Assembly (NCBI GenBank): GCA_003008705.1
Contig: PDUO01000089.1
Coordinates: 1-64,000, forward strand
Length of the DNA: 64,000 nt
Origin: Pezicula radicicola
Lineage: Eukaryota > Ascomycota > Leotiomycetes > Helotiales > Dermateaceae
Reading direction: 5' to 3'
Below the pieces are notes generated by a model, which ran no database searches, was not told the origin of the DNA, and saw only the letters and a program-made list of their open reading frames with translations. Shown piece after piece: positions 1 through 11,597 of this stretch (within the stretch, counting starts at the first letter, position 1; each line of letters begins with the position of its first letter). Both the position numbers and the translations under genes were made by a program.

Positions 1-3000
1 CTTTATAAATAAGTTATTCTTTTTAAATCTTTTAAGAATTTATTTTATATAAAGTTTATACTCTTACTTATTATTAGAGAATATTAAAATATTATTTAGA
101 TATACTATATATAAAATATTTATAAAGTTTACTAAGGTCTTATTTATATATAATTAAAATATAATAGAGATATTAAATAAATTAAATAATATTATTAAAT
201 ATTTAAAATAACTATATCTAGTATAAAAGACTATCTTTTATTTATATCTAGATTATATTCTAACCCTATAGTATATATTCCTTAGATCTAGTTTTATAAA
301 GATCCTTATATTCTAGAGTCTATCTAGTATCTTATTAATAAGTAATAGAGGGTATTAATTCTTTATTATAACCTTATTAAGACCTTAGTAGTTTATATAA
401 AGTTATAACCCTTTATCTTTCTTAGATATAAAGAGTATAAGTACTTCTACTAAACTAGTACTTCACTAGATCTAATTATACTTTTTACTAGTTTCTAAGT
501 ATTCTTATAATACCTAGAGTTTTATTTCTAATATATTATATAATAGTTTATATAGAGGATCTTCTATAATAACTATAGAGTAAATTCTATCTAGTAATAT
601 TAATAGAATATTAATACTCTTTTTATTAAATATATTCTTATAGTTAATATAATACTAGGGTAGTACTAGTTCTTCTTCCTTGGTTTCTTTACTAAAGATA
701 TAAAAAATAATTAATTTTTAAGTTATCTTAATAAATTTCTATAGTATTATTATATTTATTTCTTTTATAATAATTAGATATCTTTAGATTTAGTTCTTCT
801 AGTCTATTACTAGGTTTTTATTAATTAATTAATTATATCTAAGAATAATATTAATATTATTAGTATTAACTATATAAAATTAAATTTAATTTTAATTAGT
901 ATAATTAAAGAAATTAATAATATAGATATTTAATAAGATTTTACCCTTAGTCTATTATTTAGTTTTATCTAGTAATTCTACTAGTTTTAATAACTCTAGA
1001 GTCTTAGTTAGATTTTATTCCTTTATCTTTAAAGTTAATATAAGGTTATAGTTAGATCTTAAGTCTAGTAATATATTAGTAGTTTATTATCCTTTTATTA
1101 TTTAGAATCTAATTATAATATTTATCTTTATTTATTTACTTTCTAGTAGAATATATACTTTAGTAATATTTATTTAAGGTCTCTTTTCTTTATATTTTTT
1201 TTTTAAATCTTTTAATAGATTAAGATAATTATAAAACTAATATCTCTTTTTTCTATAGTTATAGTATTTATTTAATAATTTTTACTTTTACTTAGAATTA
1301 TCCTTTNGTCCTCCTTTAATTCTTCTAGATATCTAATAAACTTATTAATCTTTTATCTAGAGTATTATTTAGTTTTTTTATATTCTTTTAATTAAACTAT
1401 ATACTAAGTATCTAGTTATAGTTATAGTTATTTTAGAAAGTTATTAAATTCTTCTTATATTATAATAGAAAGTTTATCTAGATAATTCTTTTTATCTCTT
1501 AACTAGTAGTTTATTAGTTCTTTATAGAGGTATATTATAATTTAAATAATCTTCTCTTTATCTATACTAAATTATCTAGAGTAATTATTAAAGACTCTAT
1601 TATAAAATTATATAAATATAATAAATTCTTATTAAATAAGTCCTTTATATTAGTCTAGTTCTATACCTTTTAGAATTAGAGTATAGATAGATATAAGAGT
1701 TATATTTAAATTAGATTATTAGTATAATTTTATTAAATCTTTAATACCTTATAGAGATTTATTTTACTTTTAATAATAATAGTTTAAGACTTCCTTAGGA
1801 TAATAGATTAAATTATTATTATATTATTATTAGTATTATTCTATTAATTTATTAAAGACTTAGTTTTCTATCTCTAGTCTAATAATAATAACTTAAATAC
1901 TTTTAAGATAGAGACTAAACTAGTTAAGAACTAGTATATTACTAGATATAAAGTTATTAATATAATTATCTTTATATTCTTAGAATTAGTCTCCTTTTAC
2001 TAATACTCTTTTAACTCCTTTTAGTAGTATTATAGATATAGTAATTTAGACTTAGTAAAGGTAAAGTAATTAGAATATTAGACTTTAAGTTCCCTTAAAT
2101 AAACTAAGGGTAAATTACTATATATAAATTAATATTTAAAGATAATAAAGTATATATTAAATAATTAAATAAACTAATTACTAAGGAAGAAAGAGATAAA
2201 AGGTAGACTCTTCTTATATATATATAGAATTACCTTATTAGTAGTCTACTAGTATATAACTAGTTATATACTAGAAACTATAATAGATAATATTTCTAAA
2301 TAATCTCTTATTAGATATTCCTTTCTTAGATATTTATAATACTCTATATCTAATAATATTATATATTCTTATAAGGTTATATAGATAATCCTTATAATAT
2401 TTTACTTTAGAGATATTTAATTTAATAATAGTTATATCTACTTATTAGATAAAGTTAATAATTTAATTCTATTTAAAGAAGAACTTTAAAAATTAATAGA
2501 ATTAATAATATTACTAGAGAATAATAGATTATAAAACTAAATTAATAGTATATTTATTAAATAGTTTTAAAATAAAGAAGATTTATTAATAAAAGCTATA
2601 CTTAAAATAATTAGTTTATTATAAGTAATCTAGTTAGAAGTTTAGAATTTAACTTTAATACTAGAAAAAGATTTATTTATAAGTTTAAATTAATAACTCT
2701 TAACTTCTATTATAATTATTTCTTTAGAATTATAATCTTTAAATCTTAATAATTTAATACTATTAAACTTATTATTTATTCTTTCTAGAACTTTAAGTTT
2801 TCTAAATAAAATAAAGAATATTAATAATCTTTTTAATTTAATTTTAAAGTTTATATATAACTTTTAATATATAAAAAACTAAGATATAAACTAAGTTTAT
2901 AACTCTTTTTAAATTATTACTAAATATAACCCCTTTTTTATTCTTATTAAAAAGTAAAATTAAAAGAATATTTATATAACTTAAATAATATAATTAAATA

Positions 3001-5610
3001 AGTTTTTAAAGTTTTATTTTATCTTCTTAATAATTTATAAACTTATTTAAAACTAGTCTATATAACTCTATTATAATCTACTTCCCTTTAAGCTTAAATT
3101 ATAAAAATAAATACTTAAATATCTATAAACTTAGAGATTTATAAAAGTAACTAAAAAGGAATAAACTATTATAATAGAGATAATCTTAGATCTCTTATAA
3201 TATACTTAATTATTTATTTTTCTTATTCTAAACTAATTCTATAATATTTATAAATAAGACTTAAAAGAAGAGAAGATTATTAAGTATCTATAATAATACT
3301 ACTAAATAGATAATAGAGATATTATAACTCTAATAATTTATATATATTAGTTTTATTTTATTCTTTATTTATTTCTTATATAATTTATATATCTCTATAC
3401 TCCCCTTTATACTATATTAATAAATAAAGATATATTTTAATATATAATATTAAAAGAATTTATAATTAAATATATAAAGAAAAATAATACTAGTTAATAA
3501 TATAATCTATTATCTTTAATTTAAATATTTAAATATAAATTTAATTAAAATAAATATCTAATTAAATATAAAGTAAGACTCTATATATATAGAGATCTTT
3601 AAGAAACTAATAAAGAAATATATATAATTATATTAATTATATAAACCTTCTATACTATTTATATAATTATAACTTTATTTAATTTTAAAATTAAATAATA
3701 TAATATTATTAATACCTTTATTAATATAAAATTATTTAATTTAATATTATATTAATTTTTAAAGAGATTTAAATTATTAATAAATTAGAATTATATATTA
3801 AAAGATACTAGTTAAAAGCTCTTTCTTATAATATAGATAATTTTATATAGTTTTAAAATATTCTTATATTATTAGTATTATCTTCTAGTTTATATATTAG
3901 AAGAACTAGATATTTATTAAGTATCTAGAGTTAATTATTTATTTATTAATAAATAAATTAAAATCTTATTCTTTATTAATAATATTCTATTTATTTATTA
4001 TAAATATAATTAAATAAAAGTCTTTAAACTTAAATCTAAACTTCTTAATAGATTTAAAATCTATAAATTAGATAATATTAATTACTTTCTTAGTATTAGA
4101 GTTATTTAGAATAAATCTAATAAGAAGCTTTAATTTATTTAAGATTCTTATATTAAGAAACTTATAATTAAATTTAATATAAATACTTTAGAAAAAGTAT
4201 TATTAATATCTATTCTAATTTATAAATACCTCTTAAATAATAATAAATTTATAACTCTAAAAATCTAAATTAAATATTAATAAAAGATAGATAATAATAA
4301 CTTTAGTATTATTTATACTAGACTAGATACTATATATTCTATATTAATATTAATATAATTTCTAAAGAACTCTTTAAAACTCTATATAATAGTAATTAAT
4401 TAACTCTTAGAATATTTATAATATATTTAATTCTAAACTCTTTTATATAATAGAAATAAACTAAATAAATTAATTATAAACCTATATAATATATTTAATA
4501 ATATAATATATATAAGTTATATATTAATATACTATAATTCTTAAAGTTATATAAAGATATTCTTTAGAGAGTTAATTTATTAGAAAGTAATAATATAAAA
4601 AAGTATTATAATATTTAATATTAAAGTTAAATTAATAATACTATCTCTAACTATATAAAAACTAGTTTAGTAGTTTTAATTTTTTTAAATTAATTAGATT
4701 TAAACTTATAAGTACTCTAATATTATATTATAATAATTAATAAATAATTTATCTCTTAATTATTAATATATTAAAACTTAAAACTAAACTAAAGTATATT
4801 AATATTTATTAAAGCTAGTTATAATAAGAGGTTTAATATAGTTATATCTATATAGATTAGATTCTAATTAATAAAATAATAGTTAATAGTTTTATAAAGT
4901 TATTATTAGTTTAGAAATATATTAATTTTATTTATTAATTAAATCTAATAGATATAAAATACCTAGTTTATTTAGTAGTTTAATAGTTTAAATTTAATAT
5001 AAAATAAACTAATCCTAGTATAAAATAACCTATATATCTATCTCTTAGACCTCTTATAAGTCTCTAACTAATCTTTTAATATCTCTATTAAACTATAGTT
5101 CTTAAACTAATAACTATAGTATATCTATTTAAAGTATACTTTAAGTATATTTAAAGTTATTAAAGTTTAATAATACTAGTTAATAGCCTTATATAATTAT
5201 TTCTATACTTTTAGATATTATATTCCTTTAAATTAATAAAATTACTATAAGAATTACTTTTATTTCTTATTTATATTACTTTTTTATATAATTAAAATTC
5301 TATTAAATTTTATTTAAACCTCTAAATAACTTTATTTTCTATCTATATAGATAATTACTTTTATTCTATAAGGCTTATATATATAGTCTATTTCTAGTCT
5401 TTCTTCTTTTAAGTCTATAGAGGTATATTATCTAGTAATTATATATTCCCTATATTAGAACTATAGTACTAAATATATCCTTATTTTATCTCTTATATTA
5501 TATAAAAATATCTTATATATATAGAGTAAGCTATATATACTTTATATATCTAAAATAGCCTATTTTATATAGTATTTAAGCCTTTTACAATACCTCCTAC
5601 TTTATATATT
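1..5610. repeat. AT-rich RIP-like block, no genes
   Basis: This stretch is almost entirely A and T. TpA steps are very common (ctata, ttaata, tagta strings), C and G are scarce, and stop codons fill all six frames. It ends abruptly near 5610, where ordinary mixed composition begins. In ascomycetes this pattern is typical of transposons destroyed by repeat-induced point mutation, and I infer that origin. No element family can be recognised through the mutation load, and no terminal repeats were found. One ambiguous base lies at 1307. A centromeric or other heterochromatic AT island is the alternative. Confidence 0.8.
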
Positions 5611-5699
5611 AAACCTACTAGTCGGCCTCTCTTTTAGACAGCCAGTACTTATAATTCACTCATTATATACATATACAATTTCCACTAGTTCGAAGCTCA

Positions 5700-6880
5700 A
5701 TACAAAGCGACTTAACTGAGCCCGATGACGACGTCTTTCGGACAGACGCTCTCGGAAATACTACGCTTCACATGGCGGCAAGGACCGGCCAACTCAAGAT
5801 AATCGAGACCATCTTGGCAAACCAGAAACCAGTATATTCCTATCAACTCAACGAACAATAATGGCGAGACTCCTCTGCACTTGGCAGCCGAAGCTGGCCA
5901 TGTTGACGCGTACCAGGCATTGCTGTCCGCGGGTACCTTGGACGAAATATCCGAGGGTAATACACTAGTATACTTCGCCGCAAAGAACGGACATATATCC
6001 GCGGTCAAGGTGCTCCTAGATTACAACCCGGCTTCTATAGACGGGCCGCTGTTGTATATAGCCGTCAAGAATAGTTTATAGGATATAACTAAAGCTATAC
6101 TAGAAGTCAATTCAAAGATTGATTCCTTCCTTAACTAGATAGACCACAATAGTGATACGGTAGTTCATGTTGCCGTAAACTCTAGACATACCGCCCTAAT
6201 CCCTATCCTCTACAAGGCGGCCCTCTACTTCTCTGCCGACATTGACAAGGAGGAAGAAATAATACTCTTGCTTCTCAATGCAATAGCCAACCTAAACATT
6301 AAAAACAGCCGTGGTTCAACTCCGATAACCAACAACTCGAACTCGACGCAGCTCTATAGGGCGTCCTAGAACGGCCACGTAGAGTGCATCGCGGCTCTCG
6401 TACAGGCGGGAACCAACGTCAACCTCGAGAGCAATCACGGATACACGCAGTCAATGCAGGGAACCACCCCGCCACCGAGAAACTGTAGCAGAAGTGGGAC
6501 AAAGAGACGATACGTCGCCTTAATGAGCCAGAGGGGAAGGGCGGCTCCCTGTTAGGCGCAGCAGGAGACTGCAATGGTGAGAATGTTCCTTGAAGAACAG
6601 GGTCTTGGCCTTGACGTCGCCCCTCATGATGGCCGTCATCTTTAGCGATGCTCATCTGGTGCAGTTATTGCTTAAAAAGGGAGCAAATCCCAACATCAGA
6701 GACTGCGAAGGGAAGACGCCCCTGATCTGCGCAGTCATGCAGGGAAGTGTCAGCATCACCGAGAAGCTCTTGGCTAGCGACAAGATGGACATGGCTCTAT
6801 CTTTTCAAAAAGAACCAAGTGATACAAAAGATCCCAGCAAGTTATACTCCCAGCTCATTCATGGAACCAAACGTTTATAG
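5700..6880 (+). pseudogene. ankyrin-repeat protein relic
   Basis: Several ankyrin repeats can be read in broken frames: GNTTLHMAARTGQLKIIETI near 5750, GETPLHLAAEAGHVDAYQAL from about 5862, then NGHISAVKVLL, NGHVECIAALVQAG and finally AHLVQLLLKKGANPNIRDCE near 6650. The frame is interrupted by in-frame TAG codons at 6079-6081, 6136-6138 and 6367-6369, all in one frame and each one transition from CAG or TGG. Frameshifts lie near 5830 and between 6430 and 6600. Ankyrin repeats are about 33-residue helix-turn-helix binding modules. No effector or NACHT domain is visible on either side. The gene borders the AT-rich block and appears mutated by the same process. It is not obviously a copy of the ankyrin gene at 20-24 kb, although both have ordinary fungal ankyrin consensus. 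Confidence 0.8.
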
Positions 6881-6949
6881 AAGCGGAACCGCAAGATCGG
6901 TACTGTACTTAGTAGACACAGTTTTCTACAAGGCTATACCTGCTGATTG

Positions 6950-7270
6950 CAGGAGTTTATACTTGGTAGAGGTAATTGCATCCCTAATTTATAAGAGTTG
7001 GTAAAAGTAGCATTAGGTTGTTTCAACTATGCAAGTATAGTGCTGTGCTTTTCTTAGAGTTGGATTTTCAATCATACGAATAGGTTCTACGGTAAGAGTC
7101 ATATTTATTACAGGAGTTCATACTTCGTAGACCTTGTCCATTCGTACTCTTTCATAAGATTTGGTAGAATTAGTATAAGGCTGTTTTTGATAATGCAAGT
7201 ACAGTGCTGTGCTTTTCCTAGAGCTGTATTTTCAATGCTGCGAACAGGTTCTTGGGTAAGCGCTTTGCAG
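6950..7270. repeat. diverged ~161-164 bp tandem duplication
   Basis: Two adjacent units align over their length. Unit 1 starts at 6950 and unit 2 at 7111, both with CAGGAGTTYATACTT. The inner landmark GCAAGTAYAGTGCTGTGCTT occurs at 7031 and 7195, and both units then share TTTTCAATnnTnCGAAnAGGTTC. The offset grows from 161 to 164, so small indels have accumulated. Differences are common but the order is preserved. No coding potential is evident in either copy. Confidence 0.75.
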
Positions 7271-7601
7271 GAATGATTACCCCTGATAGTGTCGCTTAGC
7301 AAGCGATGCAATTAGATGGAAATACAATGCGGATGCTAGCAGCAACGAACTGAAACACGAATGAACTGGGACAGACACAGTTCGGCTTCCTCTTTATCGT
7401 GGGCTACGTACCCCATTTCTCATCTCCTGGACATCTACATAATGAGAGCTATCTATCCTCCGACTAAAATCTTTACTCTTCAAAGCCTTCAGCTCTTCAT
7501 CTCTTTAAATCATCCACTTTTCAATTCTTCTACTCTTCAACTTTTCACATTACTACTTTACTACAACTACAATCTCAACCCTTTAGAATCTTGTTCTGAT
7601 C
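7271..7601. promoter_or_regulatory. pyrimidine-rich upstream region of the 331-aa gene
   Basis: From about 7450 to 7601 the + strand is strongly C/T rich (runs such as ctcttcaaagccttcagctcttcatctctt), a common feature of fungal promoters just upstream of the transcription start. No clear TATA box was identified. The start codon at 7602 has A at -3 and G at +4, a good fungal context. Confidence 0.4.
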
Positions 7602-8597
7602 ATGGCCACCAATGCTCTATTCTTTCGCGGTGTACCTATTACCCACATTACCCCAGGTGATCGGCTCTATCTTAATTTCAACGAGGTCGCCCTGCTCCAA
7701 GAATTCATGGGCCAACCAACCTTCCAGCGCTGGGCGGCAGGAGCTAAACGGCTTACCCCTGCATTCATCTGGTCATGCCCGCTCCTCTATTCAGAGCATC
7801 GTTACGATGGTGGCTACCTTGGTTGCTATATGGGCTGGGATGATGCACTTTACATCCGTACTCCCTTGGGGCCAGCAGTCGGGGAAATTTTTATGCCTAA
7901 GTTAATTGCTAAGATGGGCATGCTTTGGCCAGTGCCACCAATCGTACCAGAGACGTCGACTACTAAGGTTCGAGCCAAGGTTCGAGTCAAGCGCCATGCT
8001 TCTATCAAGAAAGAGGTCCAGCCCAAGAGTTTGAATACTCAACTACAAGCCGACATCGTCATTTTGCCACAAAAAAAGGTACACTCCCGTGTTCATCAAG
8101 TCTCGGCGGCTCCAGCGCAAGTCCGAAAGATATCTCAAGATCAAGAGATGTCCCAAGTTCCACCATCATCCCAGGTCTCAGCAACAGCCCGAGTTAAATG
8201 GCCCCAACTCCCAAAGGCACCAGAGCCATTCCTACTCCCAGAGCCAGCCCAAGTCCCGGTACACCAAGTCCCGGCACCAGCCAGAGTTCCAGAGCTATCC
8301 CAAAAACCAACATCAAAGCCCAATGTTGCAACCTGGTACAACCATTTCATCTATCGTCTATTTTCTATTATCCTTCGAATCCTCATCAAACTTGGCTACG
8401 GTTTTCTTCTTCTTATCATTTCAACGATGCTTAAGCCGCTTCTTGACCATCTAGACTATACGAAGCTAGTGCGACGGGCAACTTGTGCTATAGTCGATAT
8501 TACTATGTCGTGTACACTTACACAGGTCGTTGCAAAGGTCGGCAAGCACCAGGGGACACACGTCAATTTATCTTCAACGTTGCGAGCCAGGTCATGA
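7602..8597 (+). CDS. hypothetical protein, Pro/Gln-rich with one hydrophobic segment
   Basis: The frame is open for 331 codons from an ATG in good context (ATCATGG). I do not recognise the family. Residues 1-110 look globular and hydrophobic/aromatic (RYDGGYLGCYMGWDDALYIR). Residues 120-250 are low complexity with repeated Val-Pro-Ala-Gln-Lys motifs (PAQVPVHQVPAPARVPELSQ). Residues 250-290 form one strongly hydrophobic stretch (FSIILRILIKLGYGFLLLII) that could be a membrane anchor. A second frame stays open from 8483 to 8797 and is Ala/Thr/Ser/Pro-rich. It may be the true C-terminus, joined by an intron (a GT at 8469 to an AG at 8590 would keep the frame) or separated by a frameshift. Unlike most neighbours, this gene has no internal stop. 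Nothing in the context gives its function. Confidence 0.5.
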   Translation: MATNALFFRGVPITHITPGDRLYLNFNEVALLQEFMGQPTFQRWAAGAKRLTPAFIWSCPLLYSEHRYDGGYLGCYMGWDDALYIRTPLGPAVGEIFMPKLIAKMGMLWPVPPIVPETSTTKVRAKVRVKRHASIKKEVQPKSLNTQLQADIVILPQKKVHSRVHQVSAAPAQVRKISQDQEMSQVPPSSQVSATARVKWPQLPKAPEPFLLPEPAQVPVHQVPAPARVPELSQKPTSKPNVATWYNHFIYRLFSIILRILIKLGYGFLLLIISTMLKPLLDHLDYTKLVRRATCAIVDITMSCTLTQVVAKVGKHQGTHVNLSSTLRARS

Positions 8598-8799
8598 AAC
8601 CCAATGCTCCAGCGACGGCCCCAGCATCGGCGACTACCAGCGAACTCACAATCTATACAGCCCCGTCTACGTTCGCGGCCTCATTTGTATCTAGAGCTCC
8701 ATCTGTCTTTGAAGCCCCATCAGCATATACGCTCAATAAGACAGCCATTCCTTCAACGACCATCACAGAAGATAGCACGCTTCTTTTATTTATCTAATT

Positions 8800-9210
8800 A
8801 TTGTACTATACTATATATTATACCTAATATCACCGACTATAATATCCAATTCGAGTATTAAGTGTATATAAAACGCTGCAACGTAATACAGCGATTACTA
8901 GGAGAGCTGCTTCTGGTCTATGATTTTCAACATTACACGGGGCCACAGTATATCGTTGATAAGCTGGGAGATCTGGTGGATTGTCCGCCGACGCACAGGC
9001 ATTATCGCACCCGTGACGCGGCCGACTCAGCCGACTCAGCCGACTCAGCCCACTCAGCAGCCCTGGCCGCTCCGGTTGACCGAAGCCGACTACGAAGGCC
9101 TTGGTCGCCTCCCTTTGCCAAGGTCACGGCCAAGGTCACACCGACCGGAAGGGCTAGTTTCGCCCGCACCCTGGCTGCTCGAGCTTAGACGGGTCGCTTT
9201 TTATTTAAGG
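8800..9210. other. no recognisable gene; short 9-bp tandem array
   Basis: No supported gene is seen. Overlapping short open frames on the + strand between 8862 and 9243 are compositionally biased and match nothing I recognise. At 9022-9057 four copies of the 9-mer CCGACTCAG lie in tandem, the last with one change. A nine-base unit keeps frame in any reading frame. Confidence 0.5.
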
Positions 9211-9383
9211 GGGGAAATCGGCGGGAGAAGTACTTGCACGTGATGGTGTCATTCTCCCGCCATATTTGAAGGGGGAAATCGGCGGGAGAATCACTTGCAC
9301 GTGATGCTTTCATTCTCCCGCCATATTTGGGCGGGGAAATCGGCGGGAGAAGCGCTCCCACGTGATACTATCATTCTCCCGCC
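9211..9383. repeat. three tandem 61 bp units, each with a 42 bp palindrome around CACGTG
   Basis: Units begin with GGGGAAATCGG at 9211, 9272 and 9333, an exact 61 bp period. Each contains the arm GGCGGGAGAA (9220, 9281, 9342) and its perfect reverse complement TTCTCCCGCC (9252, 9313, 9374), separated by 22 bp. In all three the near-central part of the loop is CACGTG (9237, 9298, 9359), while other loop bases vary (tacttg, cacttg, gctcc before it). Conservation of arms and core with variable loop bases suggests a bHLH (E-box) binding array or a hairpin-forming element, but this is inference. The bZIP-type gene starts about 200 bp downstream. Confidence 0.85.
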
Positions 9384-9590
9384 AGGGTGAGAAACCCGGG
9401 GAAAAGTTGCTAGAAAATGGACTTTCTTAGCGTAAAACTTGGCATAATCTTGGCAGTCTTTTTTTCCTATTTGGGGCAAATAGTCGAGGTTATTTTATAC
9501 AGAAATGCCCCCAAGGGAATTTTGCCTTAGGCTCCAAAATCGAATTACTACTAATATGGGCTTCAAAATCGAATTATATAGGCATGGCAA

Positions 9591-11423
9591 ATGCCACTAA
9601 TAGATCTGCGGGGAAGCACCACCATTATTACTGGTCTGCCACTTTGGATCCTAACGACAACGGTCCTTCATCACTCACTTACTGCTCCCTTACTGCTCTT
9701 TGACATGGAAGGACACGACATAGATCATACAAGCTGGAAAACTAGGCTCACCAAGAGCCAACTCGAGAAATAACGCCTCTCAGACCGCACCAGCCAGCGC
9801 AGGCTCAGACAGCAAACCAAACAAACTGTCAGCGATCTCGAGGAACGCATCAAGCTGCTTGTTGAGGGCAGTCACAACATCCTAATCCAGAAACTGATGG
9901 AGCACAATGTCAAGCTTCGGGCTCAGCTTCATCGCCATCAGACCAAAATCCAGGGGCTGTTGGCTTGGAGTAGCAGCTGCCTTGATGAAGGCATCGATGA
10001 TGACAGTGCCAAGCTTTATGGATCAGTAGATTGCGAAAATTCCCATTCTCCTCAGCCGTTTGACAGCACCCTAAACAGAGAGTCCACACAGCCAACACAA
10101 GATACTCAGCCTCATGCAAGCCTGGTGATCCCTACAAGCAATGACTGCTCTTACACATCTGCTCCTCACTTTTTAGGACAGCTTTCTATCCTGTCCCGAG
10201 TATCAGGCCTGTTGAGGAGGATACCGGTACGTGCCACCGTTGAAGAGTTCTTGTCGATTAATCTCATTGAAACAATTATGGTTTGGAACCTCAAGAATCA
10301 CCATAGCATGGGCTTCGATCTAGTCGTTCGTTACTTTGAACTTGATCAAGACTTCTCTTTGACGACTGGTGGGTCAATAATTGCCCCTTTTGACCAAAGC
10401 CTTCCCTTTACTAGTACGTCTAATGAGATAAGTAGAAGAGATCAAGCGACAGGTGGCCCCTGAAGACTTCTTCTGTCAACTTGTCGAACATCTGAAGGAT
10501 CCAAGCGTTCCCTTCGTGGACAATACCACCTCTCCCGACGTGTCTCAGTCCGAACCCATCTCCGAGATAGCGCAGCAGCGTCGTGCGATTGCTTTTTGCA
10601 TCGCACGACTAGTTTCTAGACATCGAAAATTGTTCAAGAGCCATGCCGTTCTTCTTTCTCAGTATTGGGCCCTGTATAAATATGCCACGGTAAGTGCATA
10701 AGTATCTAAACTTGAGCTAATCGATAGCATTAAGACTTTAGATCTGTGTAACATGTAGCTCAATGCGTTTCTAGTTTCTTGCACTACCGTCAGAGCAAAA
10801 CTTGAAGAGAACACCAACCTGGATGCTCCCAACACCGTCTCAGTTCGTCTACGAACACCCAAGCATCATAGACTATCTACCATGGTAAGCGATTGACAAC
10901 CATTGCGAGTAACTAGAACTTGACGTGGCAAATCATCAGGCCTGGCCTTCGGTCAATTTTGGCAAAGACGTGGCGTCAGTACGATATACCAACGCTGATC
11001 CTGCGATTTGTCGAGACTTGCGTCTTCGATGCAGGTGTTGGGTCGTTGGAATTATCAACCTTGCTAGCTGTGCAGCCCGACCAGGCCGATATTGAGATGG
11101 ACCCTCATTTCGAGACCAGAATACACGATCTAAACAACATACGTGCAAATCCCGAGTTTGCGACTTACTACCCCGAATTTGCACACTGTGTCAACTCTGT
11201 GCCGGATTATGGCAATATATTGGGAATAGGGAATACGCCTTTCCCACTTGGAGCGGCACCAGGCAGGAGCAACGCAGCAGCGCCGGATTTGCCACCATCT
11301 TCTCGCGAGATTTCTCAAATGCAAGATGCGATGTTTACTAATGCCTTCCAACTGACTGACACTACGAATTTTGAATTTCCCTTCTTGTCACAGTCCAAGA
11401 TACCTTTGCTTGGTATCGCTTAG
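9591..11423 (+). pseudogene. bZIP-type transcription factor with DUF3425 domain, interrupted
   Basis: The frame from 9591 reaches a basic region and zipper start (RLSDRTSQRRLRQQTK, then VSDLEERIKLL) immediately after an in-frame TAA at 9771-9773. A heptad-like Leu/Ile continuation (LMEHNVKLRAQLHRHQ) follows. The C-terminal half is a DUF3425 region: RRAIAFCIARLVSRHRKLFK, then PTPSQFVYEHPSIIDYLPW, then PGLRSILAK. Two introns there are clear: 10690-10774 (GTAAGT...CTAG) and 10885-10939 (GTAAGC...CAG, 55 bp). The second restores the LPWPGLR motif across the junction. The link between the frame ending at 10463 and the one starting near 10432 needs another intron or a frameshift. DUF3425 bZIP proteins are fungal regulators. 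The gene is convergent with the monooxygenase beginning at 11598. The TAA could have been CAA (Gln). It is probably a pseudogene, though an intron covering the stop is possible. Confidence 0.7.
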
Positions 11424-11597
11424 GACGCTGAAACTTTGTTTAATGGTGGGTACCAGGGGAGGGAAAATTATTGGTCGAGTAATATTTGAGATTTGTTATG
11501 CAAGCTTACTTTCGACTGGATAAATGTAGTGTCCCATTGAACCGAATAACAGAGATTATATAGTTATCTACATATGTATTCACGTCTAAGGGCTGGC

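Noticed and set aside
8862..9243. Two overlapping small open frames of about 107 codons.
   Set aside because: They result from GC-rich repeat sequence with no stops, lack recognisable motifs, and overlap in different frames.
9211..9383. CRISPR-like array because of three direct repeats.
   Set aside because: Units are contiguous with no unique spacers, contain internal palindromes, and the context is eukaryotic.
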